From Bacteroidota bacterium (GTDB lineage: Bacteria; Bacteroidota; Ignavibacteria; Ignavibacteriales; Melioribacteraceae), in assembly GCA_018829545.1 (NCBI GenBank), contig JAHJTX010000324.1, positions 1 through 53,511 of the forward strand: a stretch of 53,511 bases of DNA. The letters run 5' to 3'. The position numbers and the translations under genes were made by a program. Every line of letters starts with the position of its first letter. The stretch's first letter is position 1. Of this stretch, positions 43,738-52,307 are shown piece after piece. The notes under the pieces were generated by a model. The model had not been told where the DNA came from. It searched no databases and was given only the letters and a program-made list of their open reading frames with translations.

Positions 43738-44864
43738 TTGTATTACTAATACTAATATCATTACTCGCGATTCACTACATCATTTTCTTGATCGAAATTC
43801 GAAAAGGATTGATAAATCTGGGTAAAACACCAATTTTAAATTCATCTGAAAAATTTATTTCAGTTATAATTCCTTTTAAAAACGAAAGCGAATCAATATT
43901 AACTATTCTTTCCTCGCTTGAAGAGCAGAATTATCCGTCAACGAAATTTGAAGTTATTTTTGTTGATGATCATTCCACAGATGAAACGTTTCGGCTCTTA
44001 AACGAAAACATCAAGCCGGAAAATTTTAGAGTTCTCCGTAATGAAGCGAGTTCTGAAATAAATGCCGGGAAGAAAACCGCAATTGAAACAGGAATAAAAA
44101 ATGCGATTGGCGAAATAATTTTATTAACCGATGCAGATTGCATAGTTCCAGTAAATTGGATGAAAACAATGACGGAATATTTCTCTGAAGACGTAGGAAT
44201 GGTTGCCGGTCCCGTAATTTTTAATGAGGGGAATTCCTTGTTCGGCGGTTTTCAAAAATTGGAATTTGCCGGAATTATTCTAGCCTCCGCTGGACTGATA
44301 GGCTATGGCAAACCGACAACCTGCAGTTCCGCTAATCTTGCTTTTACAAGAAAAGCATTCAATGAAGTTGACGGATATCAAGGAGTTGAAAAATTTTCAT
44401 CGGGTGATGATGAGTTTTTAATGCAGAAAATTCACAATCAAACAGACTATAAAATTGCTTATTCCTTTAATAAGCATGCGGTAGTTGCAACGACAGCAAA
44501 TAGCACAGTGAAGAACTTTTTTAATCAAAGGAGCAGGTGGGCAAGTAAAGGATTCCATTACTTAAATAAAGGACTGACGCTAAAATTGATTTTAATATTT
44601 CTCTTTTATTTGTCTTTACCTGTACAACTGATATGCGGAATAGCAGTCGACAATATATATTTGATTAGCCTGGATTTAGCTTTTTCAGCAAAAATGATTT
44701 TTGAGTTTAGAGTGATGGTTTTTGGCAATGATATTTTATTTGACAGGTTGTCGGTTAAAAATTTTATTGCAGCACAGTTAATTCAAATTCCTTACGTAAT
44801 TATAGCGCCTATATTCGGAACTTTCGGTAAAGTGAAGTGGAAAGGAAAACGTTACAAAAAATGA
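43734..44864 (+). CDS. Family 2 glycosyltransferase, membrane-associated
   Basis: A 376-residue GT-A enzyme with an N-terminal membrane helix, VIIPFKNESESILTILSSL, FVDDHSTDETF, LTDADCIVP (DxD-like), SSGDDEFLMQ and QRSRWASKG (Q/RxxRW), plus two or three C-terminal helices. The RW motif and the helices resemble processive or lipid-linked GT2 enzymes. The start overlaps the flippase-like gene (ATGA) and its end overlaps the deacetylase gene. The donor and acceptor are unknown. Confidence 0.88.
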   Translation: MIVLLILISLLAIHYIIFLIEIRKGLINLGKTPILNSSEKFISVIIPFKNESESILTILSSLEEQNYPSTKFEVIFVDDHSTDETFRLLNENIKPENFRVLRNEASSEINAGKKTAIETGIKNAIGEIILLTDADCIVPVNWMKTMTEYFSEDVGMVAGPVIFNEGNSLFGGFQKLEFAGIILASAGLIGYGKPTTCSSANLAFTRKAFNEVDGYQGVEKFSSGDDEFLMQKIHNQTDYKIAYSFNKHAVVATTANSTVKNFFNQRSRWASKGFHYLNKGLTLKLILIFLFYLSLPVQLICGIAVDNIYLISLDLAFSAKMIFEFRVMVFGNDILFDRLSVKNFIAAQLIQIPYVIIAPIFGTFGKVKWKGKRYKK

Positions 44865-45499
44865 AAAGTATTTTATATTCACCGCCGAAAATTATTAAAA
44901 ACGTATTCAGTAATTTTATTTGGGAAACAACTACAAATGAAATTCTACTCACTTTTGACGACGGACCGAATCCGCAAACAACGGAATTGATTTTAAAGGA
45001 ATTATCCAATTATTCAATAAAAGCTATTTTCTTTTGTGTTGGCGATAATATTCAAAAGTATCCCTCCATTGCAAAGGAGATTCTTGGAGAAAACCATATT
45101 ATTGGCAATCATACTTTTACGCATAGAAATATCCGAGAATATAATTATGCCGAACTTGGAAAAGAGATTGATAAATTTAATGAGGCGTACAATAAAATTT
45201 CTGATTCGCATGTTCGGTATTTCCGACCACCGCACGGAAGATTTCGAATTAAGCTTCACACAGAACTGAATAAATATCAACTTAAAAATGTTATGTGGTC
45301 TCTGCTAACTTTTGATTACAAAAACGACTTAAATATTGTTAAATTTGCCGTCACGAATTATTTAAATAGTAATTCAATTATAGTTTTACATGATAATCCT
45401 AAATGCCTGGATATAATTATAGATTCAATAAAATTTACGGTTGACGAAGCTTTAGCAAGAGCCTACCGATTTGGAGATCCGACTGAATGCTTGAAGTAA
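44861..45499 (+). CDS. Polysaccharide deacetylase (CE4/NodB domain)
   Basis: A metal-dependent deacetylase of about 212 residues. Motifs are LLTFDDGPNPQTT (catalytic Asp and metal Asp), GNHTFTHRN (metal His pair), FRPPHGRFR and VLHDNPKC. I take ATG 44861, which overlaps the GT2 stop, over an in-frame ATG at 44837. It probably removes an acetyl group from the sugar made or moved by its neighbours. It is not the bacillithiol deacetylase BshB, which belongs to the LmbE family. Confidence 0.88.
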   Translation: MKSILYSPPKIIKNVFSNFIWETTTNEILLTFDDGPNPQTTELILKELSNYSIKAIFFCVGDNIQKYPSIAKEILGENHIIGNHTFTHRNIREYNYAELGKEIDKFNEAYNKISDSHVRYFRPPHGRFRIKLHTELNKYQLKNVMWSLLTFDYKNDLNIVKFAVTNYLNSNSIIVLHDNPKCLDIIIDSIKFTVDEALARAYRFGDPTECLK

Positions 45500-46578
45500 T
45501 TTTTCTAATCTTTTTTTCATTGTACTTTATCCAATCAATAGTCTTTTTAATTGGCGCTTTTAAAAAATATCCAAAGCTGAAAAATAAGAACCTTCCCAGC
45601 GCCAGCGTTTTGGTAGCGGCAAGAAATGAAGAGCATAACATTCTCGATTGTCTGGAATCACTGGATAACATAGTTTATCCTGAAGGAAAACTCGAAATTA
45701 TAATTGTTGATGACAACTCCGAGGATTCAACTTCGGATATAGTTGATAAATATATCAGCGGGAAAGAGAAATTTAAACTGCTTCGCGGAACAACTCCAAT
45801 AGGCAGTTTAAAAGGCAAAGCAAATGCAATCGCTAACGGAATTAAGCTTTCTAAAAATGAAATTATACTCACCACTGATGCGGACTGTAAAGTATCTCCC
45901 AAATGGGCATCTACTCTAGCTTCTTATTTCACAAAAGATGTTGCAATGGTTTGCGGGTATACTCATCAATCTTTTCGAAATGCTTTCGAGGGGATGCAGT
46001 CGCTCGACTTTATTTACTTGCTGGAAGTTGCGGGCGGCACAATGAATTTTAACCGTCCGCTGAGCTGTATTGGGAATAACATGTCTTACCGCAAAGATGT
46101 ATATGATGAAGTTGGGGGATACGAGGCAATTCCTTTCTCGGTTACCGAAGATTTTAAAATGTTAATGGCGATTCATGATTTGAAAAAATATAAAATCATC
46201 TATCCTATCGATGAAGGCGGGCTTGTTGAATCCAAACCGTGTGAAGATTTTAAATCTCTCTACTGGCAGAAGAAGCGCTGGGGCGTTGGCGGACTTGACA
46301 GCGAGTTAATTGGGTTATCCGTAATGGGAACGGGAATGATTACAAATTTACTAATTCTATTCAGTCCTTTATTTTTTTCGCTTAATGTGCTGTACTTAAT
46401 AATCGCAAAAATATTTACTGATTATTTTTTCCTTCAGCAAGCGCACAAAAAATTGAAGCTACCGCTTACTATTAAAAATTTTATTGCATTCGAATTATAT
46501 TTTATCTTTTATGTAATCGCGCTTCCAACGCTGCTGATTTTTTCTAAATCAGTCCGATGGAAGGGCAGAAAATATTAG
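45487..46578 (+). CDS. Family 2 glycosyltransferase, second copy
   Basis: A 363-residue membrane-bound GT2 with VLVAARNEEHNILDCLESL, IVDDNSEDSTSDIV, LTTDADCKVSP, VTEDFKMLM and KKRWGVGG, and C-terminal helices. It has the same layout as the GT2 at 43734 but is clearly divergent. It overlaps the deacetylase by 13 bases, so the four genes from 42643 appear translationally coupled. Confidence 0.88.
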   Translation: MLEVIFLIFFSLYFIQSIVFLIGAFKKYPKLKNKNLPSASVLVAARNEEHNILDCLESLDNIVYPEGKLEIIIVDDNSEDSTSDIVDKYISGKEKFKLLRGTTPIGSLKGKANAIANGIKLSKNEIILTTDADCKVSPKWASTLASYFTKDVAMVCGYTHQSFRNAFEGMQSLDFIYLLEVAGGTMNFNRPLSCIGNNMSYRKDVYDEVGGYEAIPFSVTEDFKMLMAIHDLKKYKIIYPIDEGGLVESKPCEDFKSLYWQKKRWGVGGLDSELIGLSVMGTGMITNLLILFSPLFFSLNVLYLIIAKIFTDYFFLQQAHKKLKLPLTIKNFIAFELYFIFYVIALPTLLIFSKSVRWKGRKY

Positions 46579-46599
46579 AAGCAAATCTTACTGGAAATA

Positions 46600-47424
46600 A
46601 TGTTAAAAAAAATATTCATCTTCATAATTATTTTGTGTTCAATAATAAATGGTCAGGTCAAGACTGAAATCTTTCCCGATGATTTAACAATACAGCCTTT
46701 TACTGCAAATATTCTTGAACCTAAATTGGGATTTCTCTTCCAACTTGGGAAGAATGAATTACGCCTCGATATCGGCAATTCAATTGATGTTTACAGAAAT
46801 ACAACTGATAATGAGACTTACTCCTTTGGCGCAGATTTATTCACATATTCACTTTTGGAAAGAGAATCGGATTTTCACTTTCCAGTTGTTGCAATTGATT
46901 ATTTATTCGGCGTAAATGCCGGTTACAAAAAGACAGCGGGGAATTATGAATACGGCGCAAGACTTAGATTTAGCCATATCAGCGCTCATTTCGTTGACGG
47001 TTATTTTGATAAAGACAATAATGTTTGGCGAAATGGTCTGGAACCCAAAGTCTACAGCAGGGAGTTTATTGAGTTCATGCCCTACTATAAAATGAATGGT
47101 TTTAGAATATACACAGGCTTTACATACGTTTATCACATTGATCCCAAACAACTTGGGAAGGATAGTTACAATCTCGGCTTCGATTACTTTTATTCGAATT
47201 CAGTTTTTGGCGCAATACATCCTTTTGCTGCTTACGATATAAAATTGATTAACATGAACGAATACAGCGTTAATCATTCTATTTCGTGCGGTGTAAAATT
47301 TGGTAAAGCAGCCGGAAAGGGCTTGATCTTATACTTGAATTATTTTTCGGGTAATAACTTTCACGGAGAATTATACTTTAATAAAGTTGAATATTCTGCG
47401 CTTGGGATAAATTTGGAATTATAA
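46600..47424 (+). CDS. DUF1207 secreted/outer-membrane protein, copy B
   Basis: A 274-residue protein with a signal peptide (IFIFIIILCSIINGQ), FPDDLTIQPFTANILEPKLGF, DIGNSIDVY, SHISAHFVDGYFD and a C-terminal strand ending ALGINLEL. It is homologous to the gene at 41214 throughout but diverged. It lies 21 bases after the second GT2 and one base before the site-2 protease. A role in envelope glycan handling is suggested by position only. Confidence 0.8.
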   Translation: MLKKIFIFIIILCSIINGQVKTEIFPDDLTIQPFTANILEPKLGFLFQLGKNELRLDIGNSIDVYRNTTDNETYSFGADLFTYSLLERESDFHFPVVAIDYLFGVNAGYKKTAGNYEYGARLRFSHISAHFVDGYFDKDNNVWRNGLEPKVYSREFIEFMPYYKMNGFRIYTGFTYVYHIDPKQLGKDSYNLGFDYFYSNSVFGAIHPFAAYDIKLINMNEYSVNHSISCGVKFGKAAGKGLILYLNYFSGNNFHGELYFNKVEYSALGINLEL

Positions 47425-47425
47425 T

Positions 47426-48418
47426 ATGCCGGATAACTTTAGCTTTTCTGATAACTTTGAGAAAAAGAGAACGAGTAGAGTTTTTATTCACGTTGCTCTG
47501 TTCGTTGTAACTCTAATAACAACAACAATCGCCGGAATGGAATGGACTTCAGGAACTTACGGACCCTACGAAATTTCCGATCTGCAGCACGGACTGCCGT
47601 ACTCATTATCAATTCTATTTATTTTAACTTTCCATGAATTCGGGCATTACTTTGCCGCGCTTTATCATAAAGTTAAAGTCACTCTTCCTTACTACATCCC
47701 ATTTCCACCGATAGCGGGATTTTTTAATTTCGGCACAATGGGAGCTGTAATAAAAACTAAGTCTCCGGTGCCATCGAATAAGGCTATGTTCGATATCGGC
47801 GTGGCAGGTCCTATCGCCGGTTTTATTGCATGTCTAATTGTTTTGCTTTACGGGTTCATGAATCTTCCGCCAGTTGAATATATTTTGAACATTCATCCGG
47901 ATTATCTTTCTCCCGAATACGGACAAAATTCGTTGAGCCTCACTTTCGGCGATACGTTGCTGTTTTCATTTTTGAAAGAGATTTTTACGAATGCAGAACA
48001 ATTTATGCCGCCGATGTCGGAGATTTATCATTACCCATATTTATGCACTGGTTGGTTCGGATTATTTGTTACGTCAATGAATATGATACCTGTCGGGCAA
48101 TTAGATGGAGGTCATGTTGTGTATTCAATGTTCGGCGGTAAAAGACACGAAGCAATCGCCGGTGTTTCAATGCTATTAATGATCGGTTTTGGAGTGCTCG
48201 GAACTCTCGACACGTTTTTAGAATTGGGGTTGAATATTGGTTGGACTGGCTGGTTGTTTTGGAGTTTTATTCTTTATTTCGTTATAAAATTGAAGCATCC
48301 GCCTGTTTATGAATTTGTTGTTTTGGATAAGAAACGGATGCTGCTCGGATATTTGAGTTTAGCAATTTTACTGTTATCATTTTCTCCGACACCATTTCTG
48401 TTCGATTTAACTTTATGA
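47426..48418 (+). CDS. Site-2-type intramembrane metalloprotease (M50)
   Basis: A 330-residue polytopic protein with the zinc motif FHEFGHYFAAL (H70-H74), a second metal-site motif MIPVGQLDGGHVVYSM (Asp), and helices at the N-terminus, around the active site and at the C-terminus. No PDZ domain is visible, unlike RseP, so it belongs to the shorter M50 group with few accessory domains. Its substrate is unknown; anti-sigma factors are typical for the family. Confidence 0.9.
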   Translation: MPDNFSFSDNFEKKRTSRVFIHVALFVVTLITTTIAGMEWTSGTYGPYEISDLQHGLPYSLSILFILTFHEFGHYFAALYHKVKVTLPYYIPFPPIAGFFNFGTMGAVIKTKSPVPSNKAMFDIGVAGPIAGFIACLIVLLYGFMNLPPVEYILNIHPDYLSPEYGQNSLSLTFGDTLLFSFLKEIFTNAEQFMPPMSEIYHYPYLCTGWFGLFVTSMNMIPVGQLDGGHVVYSMFGGKRHEAIAGVSMLLMIGFGVLGTLDTFLELGLNIGWTGWLFWSFILYFVIKLKHPPVYEFVVLDKKRMLLGYLSLAILLLSFSPTPFLFDLTL

Positions 48419-48498
48419 AACGAGCAAGCAAAAGGATAATTATAAGCAAGTGAACTGATGATTTTGGGTAGAGATTTAGAATTTGTTAAATAGCAAAA

Positions 48499-48526
48499 AA
48501 CAAATAATAAATAACAAATAAATAGC
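48499..48526 (-). repeat. Degenerate heptad repeat, four units
   Basis: The plus strand reads AACAAAT, AATAAAT, AACAAAT, AAATAGC. On the minus strand these are GCTATTT, ATTTGTT, ATTTATT, ATTTGTT, the same family as the array at 3451-3485. Confidence 0.5.
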
Positions 48527-48686
48527 TGAGAAATTACAATGACAGAAACAACAATCCTCTTGATCCCTATAAAAAAAATAGGACGTATGAGGACAAGTTT
48601 TGATATTTGTCTTCTGATATTTGGGGTTTTAATAACAGAAGAGCACATAATTACAGATCGAAGAAAATAGGTCATTTTTAAATCAC

Positions 48687-48715
48687 TTGACAATAAAATT
48701 AAGCATCACTAACTT
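48687..48715 (+). promoter_or_regulatory. Predicted promoter of the second T9SS operon
   Basis: TTGACA (48687-48692), a 17-base spacer and TAACTT (48710-48715). The flanking blocks ACTTGACAAT and TAACTTTT are identical to those before porU. Confidence 0.5.
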
Positions 48716-48775
48716 TTGCCAAAGAATAAAGGAATTTTATATCGAGAAATTGCTACAGTGAATGTTTTTAATATT
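48716..48775 (+). promoter_or_regulatory. Leader block shared with the porU operon
   Basis: It contains GCCAAA, AAGGAATTTTATAT, GAGAAATTGCTAC (48744-48756), TGTTTTTA and ATATTA in the same order as the leader at 5069-5149. Confidence 0.4.
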
Positions 48776-48814
48776 AGATAGTGGAGAGCAATTTTTTGAT
48801 ACCTTCCGGTGAAA

Positions 48815-48828
48815 ACAATTCGAATTGT
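48815..48828. promoter_or_regulatory. Perfect 14-base palindrome ACAATTCGAATTGT
   Basis: An exact inverted repeat lying 61 bases before the lipoprotein start and downstream of the predicted promoter. It has no counterpart in the porU leader. It could be an operator specific to this operon. Confidence 0.4.
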
Positions 48829-48889
48829 CCTATATCCATAGAGTATCATTTTTTAATATATATTTATTACGTAAGAAATTTCGAGTGAG

Positions 48890-49699
48890 ATGAAAAAATC
48901 GATTAGTATAATTTTAGGAATTCTTGTTTTATCCGCAGGCTGCGATTCAATTTCAGATAGTGTTATTGACAGCGGCGCGAATGAGATAAAGGTTCTATCC
49001 GTAAATGTGCCTTCAAAAATTATTTATACTGACTCAAGTACAAGCTTGACCATAAAACTTGAAGTAGAGGATAAGTCGGCTGTTAAATCAGTTTGGTGCA
49101 AAATAGTGTTTTCTGACGGTTCAATAACCGTAAACAAAAATGTTGCAATGCTCGATAACGGAGACACCGAGAGTAATGGCGATGTTTTGGAGAACGATAA
49201 TATTTTCAGCGGCAAAGTTCTAATAAGCGATGAATATCCGAGCGGCTATTATAATATTGAATTCTACATTAACGAAATCACAGGCGCCTCTGTAAAAGCT
49301 GCAGTTGCAAGGTTTGAATTCGACAATGCGCAGGATAATATCGCTCCGGTTTTGTCTGAGTTAAATATTCCTTCGCAAATTCAAAGAAATGAACGCTTTA
49401 CATTTTCAGTAAAAGCTGTTGATGAAAACGGGAGTCATGATATTAAATCTGTCTTTTACGAATTATTTACTCCAAATGGGACTCAGGTTTCCAATAGTGA
49501 AAATTTAACTGAATTTCCAATGTTCGATAATGGACTTGAGCAGCAAAACGGCGATTTGTTTGCCGGTGATAGTGTTTATTCAGTCTATTTAACTTTCCCG
49601 GGAGATGTGGAAACCGGTTCATGGCAGTTCAAATTTAGTGCAAAAGACCGCGGCGGCAAAACAAGTAATCAATTAACTCATAATCTTGACGTTCAATGA
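48890..49699 (+). CDS. Lipoprotein with two Ig-like/choice-of-anchor domains
   Basis: A 269-residue protein with a lipobox LSAGC (C18), then two related beta domains of about 110 residues. Each has a D-N-G..N-G-D..x-D-x-x-(F/Y)-S motif (MLDNGDTESNGDVLENDNIF and MFDNGLEQQNGDLFAGDSVY), similar to choice-of-anchor X or calcium-binding surface domains. It is probably anchored in the outer membrane. It heads a four-gene T9SS-type operon, and the next gene starts within its stop (ATGA). A GAGTGAG precedes the ATG. Confidence 0.8.
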   Translation: MKKSISIILGILVLSAGCDSISDSVIDSGANEIKVLSVNVPSKIIYTDSSTSLTIKLEVEDKSAVKSVWCKIVFSDGSITVNKNVAMLDNGDTESNGDVLENDNIFSGKVLISDEYPSGYYNIEFYINEITGASVKAAVARFEFDNAQDNIAPVLSELNIPSQIQRNERFTFSVKAVDENGSHDIKSVFYELFTPNGTQVSNSENLTEFPMFDNGLEQQNGDLFAGDSVYSVYLTFPGDVETGSWQFKFSAKDRGGKTSNQLTHNLDVQ

Positions 49700-51279
49700 A
49701 AAATAAAATTTTAGTTATTCTGATTTTTATTTCCGGCGGAATTCTTGCCCAGCTTTCACCTTCAACTTATCAACTGGGCGAAAAGAAATTATTGAAGCAA
49801 AATTCCGCTACTCCGATGAGCAATAATATTAACGATATAGTTTTTGATGATGCAAAAACTATTTGGCTTGGTACTTCTAGAGGATTGAGCAGTTCCACAG
49901 ATAACGGTGAGAATTGGACAAATTATTACAACACACCGGATTTTGATGACGAAGGAATTATAGCCGTTGGTTTTTACGAAGGTAAAATTTGGGCAACTAC
50001 AGGTCACTCAGTAGAGATTAACGGAGATGAGCTTCCGGTGGGAAGTGGAATCCGATATTCTTCCGATTATGGATTAACGTGGAATAAAATTAGTCAGCCC
50101 ATTGACGATTCCGGCGATTCATCAATCACGTATGGAATTAATACACTTCGCGCTCTTCCGGTAACAACCGCGATAAATAATATTTCTTATGATATCGCCT
50201 TCACTAAAAATACTGTTTGGATCTCTTCATTCGCTGCCGGCTTAAGGAAATCTACCGATCTTGGGAATACTTGGCAGAGAGTGGTTCTTCCACCCGATAA
50301 TTTAAATTCGATTAAGCCTACAGATACACTGAATTTTTCTCTGCAACCCGTTAAAGGTAAATTTGGACCTGAAGATTATTTGAATCATAGAGTTTTTTCT
50401 GTTATTGGAGTCGACGATTCAACGTTATACGTTGGCACTGCTAACGGAATTAACAAATCAACGGATAACGGCATTAGCTGGGTAAAGTTTAATCATAAAA
50501 ATCAAGATTCACCCATTAGCGGTAATTTTGTTACAGCGCTTGGCTATGATATAGCAAATCACCACATTTGGGCGGCAACTTGGAAAGCCGAAGATCAAGA
50601 AGAATATTGGGGAGTGAGCCTTTCCACAAACGGCGGAGAAAGCTGGAGCACTTTTTTGGAAGGTGAAAAAACGCACAATTTCGGATTCAAATATTTTGGA
50701 AATTCACCGAACTATTCCGGTTCGCATGTGATGGCTCCGACAGACAATGGAATATTCAGATCTACTGACGGCGGCAATTCTTGGATTTCACCGCTTTCTA
50801 TAAAAGATGATGTGACAAAGGTTCCAATTGCAACAAAAAAATTTTTCTCTGTCAATTCAATAAGAAGAGCGGACAACTCAACTGATATTTGGATAGGTTC
50901 AGGGAATGGACTTGCTAGGTTAAATGAAAAATTTGGCGTATGGGAAGGCGAGTGGAAAGTTTTTCTCGCATCGCCCGAATTGAAATCGAAAACGGAAACG
51001 TACGCATTTCCAAATCCTTTCTCGCCGTTGCAAAGATCAGTGAAAATTAAATATTCACTTGAAAGTAGCAAGGACGTAACAATCAGGATTATGGATTTTG
51101 GAATGAATCTGGTTAGAACGCTAATTCAAAATGCCCCGCGAGGAGCGTCTTCGGATTTGATTGAATTTTGGGACGGGAAGGATGATAATCAAAACCTTGT
51201 TCCGAACGGAGTTTATTTTTATAGAATTGATGCCGGCTCGGCAGAACCGATTTACGGAAAAATTATGGTTGTAAAATAA
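49696..51279 (+). CDS. Asp-box beta-propeller with T9SS C-terminal domain (PorZ-like)
   Basis: A 527-residue protein with a signal peptide (ILVILIFISGGILAQ) and at least six Asp-box turns of the S-x-D-x-G-x-x-W type (STDNGENW, SSDYGLTW, STDLGNTW, STDNGISW, STNGGESW, STDGGNSW), forming a sialidase-like propeller without obvious catalytic residues. A T9SS type-A domain follows from TYAFPNPFSP (about residue 434) to YGKIMVVK. PorZ of the T9SS attachment complex is also a propeller protein with a C-terminal domain and works with PorQ; two PorV/PorQ-family genes follow here, so a PorZ-like role is a fair hypothesis. PorZ has two propellers and is longer, so plain cargo is the alternative. Confidence 0.8.
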   Translation: MKNKILVILIFISGGILAQLSPSTYQLGEKKLLKQNSATPMSNNINDIVFDDAKTIWLGTSRGLSSSTDNGENWTNYYNTPDFDDEGIIAVGFYEGKIWATTGHSVEINGDELPVGSGIRYSSDYGLTWNKISQPIDDSGDSSITYGINTLRALPVTTAINNISYDIAFTKNTVWISSFAAGLRKSTDLGNTWQRVVLPPDNLNSIKPTDTLNFSLQPVKGKFGPEDYLNHRVFSVIGVDDSTLYVGTANGINKSTDNGISWVKFNHKNQDSPISGNFVTALGYDIANHHIWAATWKAEDQEEYWGVSLSTNGGESWSTFLEGEKTHNFGFKYFGNSPNYSGSHVMAPTDNGIFRSTDGGNSWISPLSIKDDVTKVPIATKKFFSVNSIRRADNSTDIWIGSGNGLARLNEKFGVWEGEWKVFLASPELKSKTETYAFPNPFSPLQRSVKIKYSLESSKDVTIRIMDFGMNLVRTLIQNAPRGASSDLIEFWDGKDDNQNLVPNGVYFYRIDAGSAEPIYGKIMVVK

Positions 51280-51294
51280 TTATTGAGGAAGTTT

Positions 51295-52296
51295 TTGAAA
51301 AAGATTCTCTTAGTCGTTTTTAGTTTTTGTTTTATTGGAATTTACGGTCAAAGCGGATTTACCGATATTGCCGGAAAACCGGGAGCCTTTGCTAGATTAG
51401 GATTCGGCGCTAGAGGCAAGGCAATGGGAAATGCGATGACATCAGTTATTGGCGGAAATTTGGTTTCGTATTACAATCCTGCTCTTAGCGTATTCCAAAA
51501 TAAAAACTCATTCCAAAGTTCGTACTCATTATTATCGTTGGATAGATCTCTGAACTTTGTGAGCTTCACAAGAAAATTTGAATTTGGATTTACTGAAAGA
51601 GACGGCACAAAAAGGGATACTCCTCGTTCGGTTGCCGGTTTAAGTTTGGGGCTGATAAATGCATCCGTTGAACCTTGGAAAGGAAGAGACAATCAGGGAA
51701 TTGAAACCGAGATGCTTTCCCCATTTGAAAACCAATTTTTTATCGCATTCGCAAATAGACTCAGCGAAAAATTCTCAATTGGGTTCGGCGCAAAATTTTA
51801 TTACACAAAACTTTTGGACGAAGTATCATCCACGAGTTTTGGATTTGATATTGGCGTAGTTTACAGATTCACCGACCAGCTAACATTTGGAGTTACCGTT
51901 TCGGATATCAACAGCAAATATAAGTGGGATACCACAAAAATTTACGGACAGGAAGGAACAAGCATTCAAGAAAAATTTCCGGTGCTAAACAGATTAGGAG
52001 TCTCATATAAATTTTACGATCCAAATCTTTTAATTTCTTTGGAAATTGAAAACAGTAATGCGAATACTAATTTTGTTAAATTTGGAAGCGAGTATTTAAT
52101 TATTGAGAATCTCTTTCTCCGCGGTGGATTTGACAATCTGGATGTAAGCAACATTGATAACCCAATTCGTCCATCAGCAGGATTTTCGTATTACTACAGC
52201 GTAAATTCACTGCTGTTGGGAGTCGATTATGCTTTCGTAATTGAGCCGTACTCGGCTTATGATCAGCATATAATAGGAATAAACATTAATTTTTAA
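51295..52296 (+). CDS. PorV/PorQ-family outer-membrane protein
   Basis: About 333 residues, signal peptide ILLVVFSFCFIGIYGQ, then GAFARLGFGARGKAMGNAM and VSYYNPALSVF, the N-terminal signature of PorV/PorQ-type barrels. The C-terminal half alternates as beta strands and ends in NINF. I prefer TTG 51295: GAGG at 51285-51288 lies six bases upstream. An in-frame TTG at 51283 lacks a site. It differs strongly from porV at 9132. It may serve the neighbouring propeller protein. Confidence 0.85.
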   Translation: MKKILLVVFSFCFIGIYGQSGFTDIAGKPGAFARLGFGARGKAMGNAMTSVIGGNLVSYYNPALSVFQNKNSFQSSYSLLSLDRSLNFVSFTRKFEFGFTERDGTKRDTPRSVAGLSLGLINASVEPWKGRDNQGIETEMLSPFENQFFIAFANRLSEKFSIGFGAKFYYTKLLDEVSSTSFGFDIGVVYRFTDQLTFGVTVSDINSKYKWDTTKIYGQEGTSIQEKFPVLNRLGVSYKFYDPNLLISLEIENSNANTNFVKFGSEYLIIENLFLRGGFDNLDVSNIDNPIRPSAGFSYYYSVNSLLLGVDYAFVIEPYSAYDQHIIGININF

Positions 52297-52307
52297 TCGT
52301 GATTATT

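Larger units (their letters stand above)
48419..48889. other. Gene-free 471-base regulatory spacer
   Basis: No convincing gene was found; a minus-strand frame here is a shadow running into the protease gene. It holds an AT-rich heptad array (48499-48526), the conserved promoter (48687-48715), the leader shared with porU (48716-48775) and a perfect palindrome (48815-48828) before the lipoprotein gene. Confidence 0.6.

Noticed and set aside
44861-45499. Deacetylase as BshB of bacillithiol synthesis
   Set aside because: It has the CE4/NodB motifs (TFDDGPNPQ, HTFTH), whereas BshB is an LmbE-family protein.
48307-48693. 128-codon minus-strand frame across the spacer after the site-2 protease
   Set aside because: Half lies opposite the protease gene, the other half translates AT-rich heptad repeats, and there is no ribosome site.
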